Source: Chrysolina oricalcia
Taxonomy: Eukaryota > Arthropoda > Insecta > Coleoptera > Chrysomelidae
DNA length: 64,000 nt
Direction: 5' to 3'
NCBI GenBank assembly: GCA_944452925.2
Contig: OX101812.2
Span: forward strand, 56,254,534 to 56,318,533
The translations under genes and the position numbers were made by a program. This document shows, in pieces, positions 41,201 through 52,566 of this stretch (its first letter is position 1; the number at the start of each line of letters is the position of its first letter). The notes below the pieces were generated by a model. That model had not been told where the DNA came from, ran no database searches, and saw nothing but the letters and a program-made list of their open reading frames with translations.

Positions 41201-44200
41201 AGAGACAGTCATAAACCAACCATAGCAAACTTCAGAGGCCTGCCAGAATGTGTATTACATCTGAGTCATACAGAATTGGGCATGCCAAAATCATTCATGA
41301 AGTCAATATTACCGAACTGGAACAGACTACATGCTATCCCAATACTCATACGAACACCTATTTGGAACAGCTCAAGTGCAATGAATGGAACTAGGGTATA
41401 GAATCACTATCATCTGGAAACATAATCTGGAAACAGATGGCTCTAAAACAGATGTAGGAACAGGAGCAGGGATATATGAAGTGAGCTCAAAAGGTAACGT
41501 TATAGTTCCACTTGGCAAGAACACCACAGTATTCCAAGCTAAGACACATGCCATAGAGATGAATCTAGGGGTATGAAAGAAAACATATCTACAGTTTAAC
41601 CGACAGCCAGAGCGCAATAAAAGCTCTGAATTCAATGCAGATAAAGTCAAAACAAGACGTTCGAGAATTCCTTCAGAGCCTCAATGAACAGGCAAAACAC
41701 AACAAGGTTATACTTGTGTGGTTGCATGGACATATAAGGCAAAGAGCAGACCTGCTTGCAAGAAACGCATCTGAGACACCATTCACAGGACCAGAACCAG
41801 TGATTGGTGTTAAGAAAATCCGATGCGGAAAATAAATGGGCGAAAGGAAACAACACACCAAAGATATTGGGACCAAATCGTAGGACCGACACAGCACAGC
41901 CATGGTGAGGCACCTAAGCCAAACACTGACGGCTGACACTTGACCCAGTGAGCACAAACATTTCTCAGAAATTTTGAAAGAAGAAGTTTTTGAGACATCA
42001 AACCTCCACGTTTAGATATGAAAAGAGTGTTTATATAACAGCAAATGGCTATTTTCAGGATGCTCCTGGGACATCACTAGAGCAATTTTTTCTCGTTCTT
42101 GTAAAAGCCTTTTCATACTAAATACAGAAAAATGAAGACACAACATCAAATAAAGACACAACATCAAATAAAGACACAACATCAAATAAAGACACAATCA
42201 GGGTTATTCAGGTGACCATTGAAAACGGAACAACATTGACTGTCGATCAATTATTGCCAACTTTTCAACGTTGACTAAAATTTCCTATTCGGGTGACCAT
42301 TGAAAACAAAACAACGTTCACTGTAAATCAGAATTGTTTATTTTTCAACGCTGTTTTAATTTTCCTATTCAGGAATTCATTGAATTTTTATCAACCTCTT
42401 GTACAAACACTGTTGGTTATTTGGCAAGTAGTTTTGGTACTTGCTATCAGCTATTCAACGTTGTTTGTCAGTAAAATGGCGAATAATGGTTTTATTCTGC
42501 TAAATGAATGTTGCCAATGATGATGAAGAAAGGTAAAGAAAAAGTTTTCACAAAAAGAATTCTTATTTTTGGAATAAATCAAATAATAATAATAAATGGC
42601 TTTATATTTATCTTAGGGATGTCTAGCTAAGTTATCCTTCCATATTCACATTACAGAACAGAGTTTTGAGGAGGGAATTGAGGATTTAAAGCGATCCTTT
42701 AAATATGAATGAGAATCAATTTTGTGTATCGCCTATCAAGGGACATGGTGAGTCAGTTGATCGAGACTCTGGAACCTCACTTACTTCAAGGAGTGAGGGA
42801 GGAATTATTTATCTCTAACAAATTGAAAGTAAATATTCTTGTTAACAGAATTTATTTTTGTCATTCCTGTAAAAAAAAGTTATATGTAAATCAAATAAAC
42901 TTATATGATACTTTACTTTTCCACTTCAGTTTCCCTATATTTTGGTCCTATAACAAAAGTTGATTTCTGCTTTCTTTCAGTAATTTTCATGCCAATGATT
43001 ATCAACTTATTCAGAATACTTAGTAGCCAATTTTCCAAGTTAGGTATTCCTATTATATATTATACCTATTTCTTGTAGGTACCTGAATATTTGTCTAGCT
43101 TTTTTATGGTTTCACTAGTCCATTCCAGAAAAGTCTATTGAAGAGACAAACCAAAATGACCAAAATTCTCCTGCTGTACCTTATGCCATTCTTTTTGACT
43201 TCTCATTGGTCCCTTCAAAGTGTTTAATTCATTACACATTTTAGCAAATTCGTCATCCAGAATTTTTCCCCCCACTTTGAATTATTGGAGGTATACTTTG
43301 TATTGCTCTGCACTGGTTTTTTTAGATTTCTCTTCAAAAATGAAACATGTTCATTAATTTTCAAAAACATGTATTGAAATCAAATTCTGGTACAAACTAG
43401 TCGTTATTCTTGTGAATAATTTTAAAACAAATTCAGATATAAATAATAAAGTCTCTATTCTCCTTATGATATACAACAAACACATTTCAGGTATTGATCC
43501 TCACAGAGCTTCATTTAAAATGAAAGTTAGTTTAGATGAACCCTCTCGTAAATATCACAAAATCTATGAATACTACTGGCCACAATTATCAAGTGCTCTG
43601 GCAATATTTTCCAGTCCTTTTCTCTCCACCTCCTGTCCATCTTGATATGCAGTGAGCAGAGGATTTTGGGGCATTTTTCTGTTTTTGTGGAACTGTTGGT
43701 GCCTCCACTTGAATCACCGAAATATCCTCATTTTCAGATAGTCTTTCCCCAGTTTCACACATTGTTGCCTCATCTGCAAGTACAAATTCAGCAGCAGCTG
43801 CAGTTACTCCTTCAGTATCTGATACACCAGCTTCCCTAATTTCTTCCAGCTTCAGGCAGTTCAAAACCTGCCACAGCCTTCTTTTTTCCAGGCTAGTCAG
43901 TTCTTTTTTCTCCCTAGCCCTTTTACTGACAGCACTTTTCCACTCACGAAATACCTGTAATATGAGAGTAATAAAAATATATTCTCTTCATACCACACAG
44001 ATCATTATAATTCACTCACCTTTTTCCAGTCATGACTGCTACAAGTGGGGCCATCGCCAGTGGCGTTTAATTCCTCTGTCATTTTCCCGTATTTCTGATT
44101 TTTTTTTGGGGTTCATTCCAAGGGTTTAATAGGTTTAATTTACCCATTCTCAAAATGTTTTTTTTTTCCAAGTAGTTCACGTATATTTGTAAAACGAAAC

Positions 44201-45212
44201 GAATCGTAAACAAAAACAAATTCCAAAAAAGTCAACATGAAGTTAGCGCCAAAGCATAATTTCAACCCCATTGTTATTTCAACGTTGAAAAAGAGTCATC
44301 GTTGGGAATGAGTGGTCACCTGAATAGGTTACTTTGCTCAACGTTGAAAACATGCATTGAAAAGTAGTTGGCAATTAATCAATGTTGCCTCGTTTTCAAT
44401 GGTCACCTGAATAACCCTGAATATCAAATAAAGACACAACATCAAATTTTCAAAGCCTTTTTCATACACTGAATCACTTTATATAAAACATTCTCAGAGA
44501 TGGTCCTGGGACGTTTTTCACGTTAAATTTTAATGCCAATGGTTGTGAAAATTAAGAATAGTCAAAATATGCAGAGGATTCTGGGGCAAGTTGAAAAAAA
44601 TCATCGATAAAACTTATTTCAATAGGAACTCCAAAAATTACAAAGAAACACACATGCAAATTATCCCAAAAACATTATCTGCAAAGGTAGGTATATTAAA
44701 TGAATAATTTCTTAAAAAAGTGACTATCACAAATACACCCTATGTAAAAACACAAAAACTAAGCTTAAAAATGTTGCAAAGACTTTCAAAAATAAAATCG
44801 GAAAAATCGGAAAAATCGTAAAAATAGTGAGAAACGGCGGACAGTCGCATAATTTAACAGCAAAAAAAGTTACTCCGCTGCCCCCTGATAAAGAGAGCGT
44901 AAATTGTGGAAAATCCCTTGAAAATAGTGAAAAACCTCGGACAGCCACATCGCTTCATTTCAAATAATTTTATCATCCTGCCCACCTGAAGGCTAGATAG
45001 AAAACAAGTTTATAAATGGAATCTTTTTTTCACTTTGATTTTTTGCAAATTGAATATATTTTCTAGGTTCATTTACTTATAACGCTAACTCAGTCCAGAT
45101 TAAAAATTCTCACCTTAGTAAGTTGTCCATACCCCATTGGCCAGTATCGGATATCAAAGTACTTATCATTGGGAAACGATTTCTTTGGTGATCGGTCACC
45201 ATGTCTGAAGAA
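34369..45212 (-). CDS. Histidine acid phosphatase (partial, 2 exons seen)
   Basis: Histidine acid phosphatases hydrolyse phosphomonoesters through a phosphohistidine; insect members are often secreted or lysosomal. Exons 45114-45212 and 34369-35289 join in phase 0 with GT-AG borders. The first gives FFRHGDRSP (catalytic His and Arg), the second STDVDRTLMSA and the SGHDTS motif with the proton-donor Asp. Together 340 residues, against roughly 350-400 for the family. The exon with the start codon and signal peptide should lie above 45213 but was not identified; it may lie beyond the LINE arrays. The 9.8-kb intron (35290-45113) is filled with transposons. The catalytic residues visible are intact. 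Confidence 0.88.
35393..35706. repeat. Possible MITE
   Basis: AAAAAACAAGGAGTGTTTGA near 35407 pairs with CCTCCTTGTTTTTAG near 35672. Weak arms of about 35 bp. Confidence 0.35.
35885..36440 (+). repeat. Minisatellite, 105-121-bp units, about 5 copies
   Basis: Each unit carries TTTTTGTTTTGCGGAAATGC, GTTGCCAAGTT and GATTACTGGAAATCTGATATG. Short ORFs across it are by-products. A single inverted unit lies at 36836-36970. Confidence 0.75.
36441..36835 (+). repeat. Direct duplication of ~190 bp
   Basis: Two copies share AACCTAACC, GAACTAACCTAGCTATCCAA and GATGCTCGCTGCGCTCGCATC. Each is preceded by a hairpin-prone AGAAGAAAGAGA/TCTCCTTCTTCT or GACACGCCGTCGGCGTGTC motif. Confidence 0.6.
36836..36970 (-). 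repeat. Inverted minisatellite unit
   Basis: Complement of one unit of 35885-36440 (AACTTGGCAACAGGGCATTT). Together with the array this gives a foldback layout around 36441-36835. Confidence 0.6.
36979..38161. mobile_element. TIR element carrying a THAP-domain ORF
   Basis: The ends CACCAATAGGGAATATGCA and complement (38141-38161). The only recognisable coding is a THAP-type zinc finger on the minus strand, as in P-like elements. No clear target duplication was found. Confidence 0.6.
37519..37713 (-). CDS. THAP-type zinc finger protein, N-terminal piece
   Basis: Starts at an ATG and encodes YCLVPECQNTIRSTPSKVFF, SVP and IRKQWCKVMRR, the first C-x(4)-C-like pair, basic middle and Trp of THAP domains. 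The later Cys-His pair is not in this 64-codon frame, so it is either an exon or a broken copy. Likely a transposase-derived protein of the surrounding element. Confidence 0.55.
   Translation of the reverse strand: MENTKETFYRYCLVPECQNTIRSTPSKVFFSVPRVAKIRKQWCKVMRRGEVSPISHIVVKIISM
38170..38817 (+). pseudogene. Decayed RNase H-bearing LINE, reverse-transcriptase part
   Basis: Frames contain LDIEGAFDNA (RT motif with catalytic Asp) near 38214 and GYADDIVVLV (YADD at 38515-38526), separated by stops and shifts. The same element continues at 40758 after a palindromic insertion. Confidence 0.7.
38938..39275. mobile_element. MITE in the left arm of the palindrome
   Basis: Perfect 14-bp inverted ends GTTTTTCCCGCTGC and GCAGCGGGAAAAAC. 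Absent from the right arm, which shows it came later. Confidence 0.7.
39280..39396. repeat. Second small inverted element in the left arm
   Basis: AAGTAACACGGAATGTA pairs with TACATTCCTTGTTACTT. The centre has CCTCGGC repeats. Confidence 0.55.
39969..40265 (-). repeat. tRNA-derived SINE, copy 2
   Basis: Complement matches copy 1 at 7946-8195: A box near 40240 (GCCGAGTGGTAGGAGCG), B box GGAGTTCGAGCCCCAG, body GAGTCCTGCACGATTCACTG. Its 3' end runs into a TA microsatellite at 39949-39976. Part of the SINE head also appears in the left palindrome arm near 39897-39945. Confidence 0.7.
40758..41935 (+). pseudogene. Decayed RNase H-bearing LINE, thumb and RNase H part
   Basis: Frames read MQNALRTVEESCKRGGL with NPSKITLDLFTWKR (post-palm region), then an RNase H domain: TDGSKTDVGTGAGIYE (first catalytic Asp), TDSQSAIKALN and WLHGHIRQRADLLARNASE. 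Such reverse transcriptase plus RNase H layouts occur in the I/LOA and some Jockey-group LINEs. Several stops and shifts; a relic. Confidence 0.75.
42136..42198 (+). repeat. 18-bp minisatellite, left part
   Basis: About four units of AGACACAACATCAAATAA. Resumes at 44420-44452 after the Harbinger insertion. Confidence 0.85.
42640..42870 (+). pseudogene. HARB1-like transposase N-terminal fragment
   Basis: In one frame PLNMNE precedes, after a shift, VYRLSRDMVSQLIETLEPHL and EELFISNKLKV, like the start of HARB1 nucleases (FRxxYRxxKxxxxxLxxxLxPxL). The DDE catalytic region is not recognisable downstream. Confidence 0.5.
43589..44082 (-). CDS. Harbinger Myb/SANT-like DNA-binding protein
   Basis: Two exons, 44020-44082 and 43589-43954, with a GT-AG intron in phase 0. 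The product is 142 residues: MTEELNATGDGPTCSSHDWK then VFREWKSAVSKRAREKKEL, the Myb/SANT-like layout that Harbinger elements use to bring the transposase to DNA. An alanine-rich and acidic tail follows. An in-frame TGA precedes the ATG by about 11 codons, so the N-terminus of the domain (its first Trp helix) may be lost. Confidence 0.6.
44420..44452 (+). repeat. 18-bp minisatellite, right part
   Basis: ATATCAAATAAAGACACAAC continues the array broken at 42198. Confidence 0.8.
44797..45005 (+). repeat. Diverged fragments of the 226-bp satellite
   Basis: Contains CGGAAAAATCGTAAAAAT, GGACAGTCGCAT and GGCTAGATAGAAAA in the order seen at 22838-23590. Confidence 0.6.
45114..45212 (-). CDS. Acid phosphatase exon with RHGDRSP motif
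   Basis: 33 codons between TTTAATTTTTCAG and donor GTGAG (45113-45109). Encodes FFRHGDRSP, then a loop, and YWPMGYGQLTK, which joins in frame to YGIDRQYKLG of the last exon. It is too short to appear as a standalone ORF. Confidence 0.88.
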
Positions 45213-45666
45213 CTGAAAAATTAAATAATGCCATGAAGAATTAATTACCTATTATTAAAGTGATTAAAAAAAAAATTGCAAAGCGTATCCATATAATCAC
45301 AGAATATAGACCTACACCGTATTGCATGTTTCAAAAATGTATGGAGCTACTCCTTCTCTAAGTGGGACACCAATAATTATGGATGGGGTGTTTGTTGTTC
45401 TGGCGCCCTCATGACTCCGCTTATTAAGTGCAGTCTTCTATATTTTATATATTGCAAATAAGACAGAAAAAAATGACCATGGAAACAGAGTGAATAAAAC
45501 GCACAACCATATAAACTGATGACAGAAATTCTGACCATTTTTTGAAAAATCGCTCATTGAATCAAGTTTTTATTGAATTCACCGAGTATTACGACTATAA
45601 TTCGTACCGTACCAGTTCTTTTTTTTTAGAGAAGGGTGCCTCGGCGAGTAGGAACTATTTGTATAT
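45213..45666. other. No feature recognised
   Basis: Searched for the acid phosphatase first exon (signal peptide); none was convincing. Confidence 0.4.

Positions 45667-47005
<1,339 letters not shown>

Positions 47006-47066
<61 letters not shown>
47006..47066 (+). repeat. (TAA)n array 2
   Basis: About 20 units between D1 and D2. Confidence 0.95.
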
Positions 47067-47068
<2 letters not shown>

Positions 47069-47531
47069 AAGCCAATAAGCCTGATGTTGTCCTCCTCGAC
47101 CACCAAAGTAGAACGATATTCGTCATGGAGTTTTCCGCTCCAGGCGAAATGAATATCGTTCGAAAAGAGGAGGAAAAACGGACTAAATATCGAGATCTTC
47201 TCTTTGAACTCCGCAGGTTATATCCGGACCATTCTGTCAAAATGGTGGTTCTGATCATAGGAGTCCTTGGTGGAATGATGGACACACTGCTCTCCAACTT
47301 GAAGATAATACCTGCTTGCCGTAATATGGCAGAAATCTTAGCAGCGCGAATGCAGAAGGCCGTCATCCTTGGTTCGCTCCGTCTACTCAGGGCACATGAT
47401 TCTCGGACCCAATAGTCACTCACCCTACGGATGTAGGGAGTGGTTATTGGGGTTAACGACACCAGCGCGCCCTCCGGATGTATCGGAGCACCGGAGACAG
47501 GGCCTGACTGGTACATTCCCAACGGAAAAAA
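47067..47531 (+). mobile_element. Dong/R4-like LINE copy D2 (endonuclease end only)
   Basis: Coding 47068-47415 starts inside the endonuclease (QANKPDVVLLD) and ends at TAG. Same 3' UTR as D1. Confidence 0.85.
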
Positions 47532-47554
47532 AAATAATAATAATAATAATAAAT
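47532..47554 (+). repeat. (TAA)n array 3
   Basis: Short array between D2 and D3. Confidence 0.85.
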
Positions 47555-50500
47555 AGGCAGGGGGGTCAAACAACACCCTGGCCCTGGTGAGTAGCGACAC
47601 CACCTACCCGAGCAAAGGATGCAAAATCGGACCGGCAGCTCATGCGCATCCGGGAGGGAAAAAGCAACTTTCCCTCCGGTGTCGGCCGTGGGTTTACTGG
47701 GTTAACCCCCCAGTAAACTCTACTACTCGGTTCCCAACAATCGAGGAAGAGGCCCCCACAACCGACCCCCTCGGATTAGGGGTCAAAGGCAAGGTGGTGG
47801 GGCCAACGATGATTTGCCAAATGATGACGACCGCGATAACAACGGACGCTTTGAGTGGACGGACGAATTGAGGGACGGACTTCTGCATTGCTACGAGAGC
47901 AGTGAGCCCGCCCGGAGAGGATACATGGTGAGAATGCATGCTCTGTGGTGTGAGAGACACCCAGAGCATGCAGCGTTTTCCGCACAAAATCTCAGGGATT
48001 ATGTATCCCATCTTCGGGCTCGAGGCTACGTTAGATCTCCTCCTCAGCCGGTTATCGAAGTGGCAGATATGCCACGTGTCGGTTTGGCTGTGGAGGAGAA
48101 TCGCATTGTTCCACAGATGGAGGATATCAGAACCCGCAGGGCGCTTCACAATATGAAGCCCCTGAAGCCGCAAGAACTGGCACGGGTGGATGCGGAGATT
48201 GGCGATATTCTTCCAGAAGAGGCTGACATCTGGCACATCAATTCTGTCGTGTACGACGCCGCTCATGCTCTATCCCAAACAGAGAGGAGGGACACCACCG
48301 CTCTGGTAGGGAGGCATGAACGACGTGTACACAAGATGGAAGCCAAGATCAAGTCGGCGAGACAACACGCGTCTCGTATCCAGTGTGTGGTGGACTTCGT
48401 GGCGGCCAATAGGCCTTTCACGCCCGCAGTGCGGCGAATTGCCGCAAAATTGAGACGAGCTCACCACACATTAAATCAAGGTGTGCTGTTCACCATCAAA
48501 CAGCACTGCCTTGATAGGATACGAATGCTAGTGGCTGAAAAGAAGTCACTAGTGAGGCGGGCGAGAAGTATCGCGGAAAACATAAAGTTCCGCGATAAAC
48601 CTTCTCGCTTATTCCAAGAGCCTCCACGTGTTGTCGATAACCCGCCGGCTGCAGATCGGGTGGAAACATTCTGGAAGAATATCTATGAGTATCCGCACCC
48701 ACTCAACGTAGATACTCCAGCCCTAGCGCAGTTCGAAGCATTTTGCAGGAGGCTTCGGCAGCCTGAGCTCAATGATCTGCGCATTCCGATAACCACGGAA
48801 GAAGTACGAGGGGCCCTAAAAGGCTCTAAGAATTTCGCTGCTCCAGGCCCTGATGGGTTGAATAACCATTGGTGGAAAAAGTTTCCAACAACCCACCGCC
48901 ATCTGGCCAGAGTTTTCAACTCATGGCTAGATGGGGAGCAGCAGATTCCGGAGTGGTTTGTCGAGGGGCGAACCGTGCTCATCCCCAAAAACGGAGATTT
49001 GTCTGATCCAAAGAATTACAGGCCGATAACATGCTTGAATGCGTGTTATAAGGTGTTTACGCGCATCTTATACACGCGCATTCTCTCCGCAGTTGATCCG
49101 GTGTATGAACGGATAAATGAGCAAAGAGGGTCAAAGAAAGGGGTCGCCGGGTGCAAGGAGAACCTGCTCATCGATAGATGTATCACGCAGGACTCCGTGC
49201 AGTATAAGCGTAACCTTTCGATGGCCTGGATCGATTACCGCAAGGCATTTGATACAACATCACATGAGTTAATCATGCATTTGCTCAGATGCCTTGAGGT
49301 ACCCGGTCAAATAGTGGGATGCATTGGACAACTGATGCCGCTCTGGAGGACTCGCTTCACCATAAGATCTGGTAGAGACATAGTCCAAACAGAGCAGGTC
49401 ATCATTAGAAGAGGCGTGTTTCAGGGAGACTCCCTTAGCCCTCTTCTCTTCTGCATCTCACTATTGCCATTGTCCGTTGCACTCAGGAATACCCGTGGGT
49501 ACAACTGCGGCACCCCCAGCAACCGGAGGCATTATGTCACCCATCTATTTTACATGGATGACCTCAAATTGTATGCCTCTGGAGAAAGGGACCTACATCA
49601 GTCCCTTAGGGTGGTGGAAGAATATACGCATGCTATCGGTATGGAATTTGGGATCGACAAATGTGCCACGGTTCATCTCAAAAGAGGACGATGCGAGGAA
49701 TACGGAGAGGATGTCCAGCTCGTAGACGGAAGCATCCTACATCATCTGGATGACGGGTGGAACAACGCCGCTCCCAAGAGGTATTTGCAGTTAAAAACTC
49801 TCTCCGCGGCAAGTATCAGCATAAACTCCGACAGATCAGGTCATCAGAACTGTCGGGGAAGAACAAAGTTGCTGCAACTAATATGCTTGCCGTTCCGATC
49901 CTTCTTTACTCTTTCGGAGTGATGAAGTGGACTAAGGAAGAGCTGCGACAACTTGACGTTAAGACTCGCAAAATGATGCATCTCAATAGGAGCTTGCATC
50001 CTAAATCGTCCGTTCCACGGTTATACTTTCCAAGACAACGGGGAGGCCGTGGACTTTTGAGTTTGGAGTGTCTGCATAACAGAATGGTTCTGGATGGGGC
50101 CTGTAAAGTAATCAGGAGTTCAGATCCCCTTCTCTGCATGGTCCGCGACCATGAGAAAGCAGGGATTGGAGCATTCCTTTTTAAGGCAGCTACCCGTGCG
50201 GCCGATGAACTCGGTCTCGTTTTCGACACTGAACGGGCTAACCCTAACTCTGTCACTGAGTTGGGACCCGTTCAGCAAAAAGCTCACATAAAATCTGCGG
50301 AGACAGAGGTCCTGCTACAGCTACATATGGATAAGCCAATGCATGGTGTCTTCTTTCATAACATCGAAGACCTTGGCTTATCCAAAAGCTTGACCTTTGC
50401 CTTCCTCAGGTCGAGTGAGCTAAAGTCGGAGACCGAGGGATTCATAATGGCCTGCCAGGATGGTGTCTTCAACACCCTTGTCTACCGTAGTCGCGTGATG

Positions 50501-51240
50501 GGTATAGACGTCCCTGACACCCGATGCAGGGCATGTCGTGGGGCACCTGAGACCGTAATGCATTTGCTATCAGCATGCCCATCTTATGCGGTCTCAGCCT
50601 ATATCCACAGGCATAACGCGGCGCTACGAGTGTTGTACTACCACTTACGACACTCGTACGGTATAGACGAGACACCGGTGTTGCCTTATGCTCCGGGGGA
50701 TATTGAGTCCGTGGTGGAGAATGAGAGATGCCGAATCTATTGGAACTACTCATTCCCCACCCTCAGGCAAATACAAGCCAATAAGCCAGATGTTGTCCTC
50801 CTCGACCACCAAAGTAGAACGATATTCGTCATGGAGTTTTCCGCTCCAGGCGAAATGAATATCGTTCGAAAAGAGGAGGAAAAACGGACTAAATATCGAG
50901 ATCTTCTCTTTGAACTCCGCAGGTTATATCCGGACCATTCTGTCAAAATGCTGGTTCTGATTATAGGAGTCCTTGGTGGAATGATGGACACACTGCTCTC
51001 TAATTTGAAAATAATACCGGCTTGCCGTAATATGGCAGAAATCTTAGCAGCAAGAATGCAGAAGGCCGTTATACTTGGTTCGCTCCGTCTACTCAGGGCA
51101 CACGATTCTCGGACCCAATAATCACTCACCCTACGGACGTAGGGAGTGGTTATTGGGGTTAACGACACCAGCGCGCCCTCCGGATGGGTCGGAGCACTGG
51201 AGACAGGGCCTGACTGGTACACTCCTAAGGAGAAAAAAAA
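47555..51240 (+). mobile_element. Dong/R4-like LINE copy D3 (longest 5' end, subfamily A)
   Basis: Begins GGCAGGGGGGTCAAAC after (TAA)n, about 65 bases further 5' than copy D6. It has a 5' UTR of about 260 bases, the single ORF (broken), and the conserved 3' UTR. Ends in an A run then (TAA)n. Confidence 0.85.
47814..51121 (+). pseudogene. Dong-like ORF of D3, frameshifted
   Basis: Compared with the intact D6 frame, about 22 bases are missing near 49753, where D6 encodes GAGETYTYLGVEQ-like sequence. The reading frame therefore runs 47814-49751 and resumes in another frame to 51121. The Myb-like N-terminus (FEWTDELRDGLLHCYESS), the reverse transcriptase with FYMDD, the CCHC knuckle and endonuclease residues are otherwise present. 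Confidence 0.85.
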
Positions 51241-52189
<949 letters not shown>

Positions 52190-52566
52190 ATAAATCCTTT
52201 ATTTAGCCCATTTGGCTAATTTACAAGTAATTGCAGTCATTACAATAAAAATAAAATTATCGCTATCTTATATTAATGTAAAATTGTTCTAAAAATTAGC
52301 AATAAAAAACATACTCTCCCATATTAGGCCTTCGTACCCTTGTCACAGAAAAACAAAAAAAAATCTAAAAATTACAGTTATTCATATACACATACATATA
52401 TAGACACATATATATACACACATATATACTTCACATATACATACACATTCTAAAAATATTTGATGAATAACAAAACTAGTGTTGAACATACTAAAACATA
52501 TGTACACCTGTCAAAGTTAAATATTTAAAGGATCTAACATAATGAAGAAGTGGCTACTGGTTTATT

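Larger units (their letters stand above)
42199..44419. mobile_element. PIF/Harbinger transposon, degraded
   Basis: The ends CAGGGTTATTCAGGTGACC and complement are flanked by 3-bp duplications AAT (42196-42198, 44420-44422). It carries the two gene types of this superfamily: a Myb/SANT protein (minus) and a HARB1-like transposase remnant (plus). Subterminal GTGACCATTGAAAAC repeats occur at both ends. It sits inside an 18-bp minisatellite within the acid phosphatase intron. Confidence 0.8.

Noticed and set aside
42009..42197. Repetitive MLCLYL protein
   Set aside because: It is the translation of the 18-bp minisatellite on the minus strand.
47587..48266. ORFs on both strands at the start of D3
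   Set aside because: They are antisense or out-of-frame shadows of the Dong-like ORF and 5' UTR.
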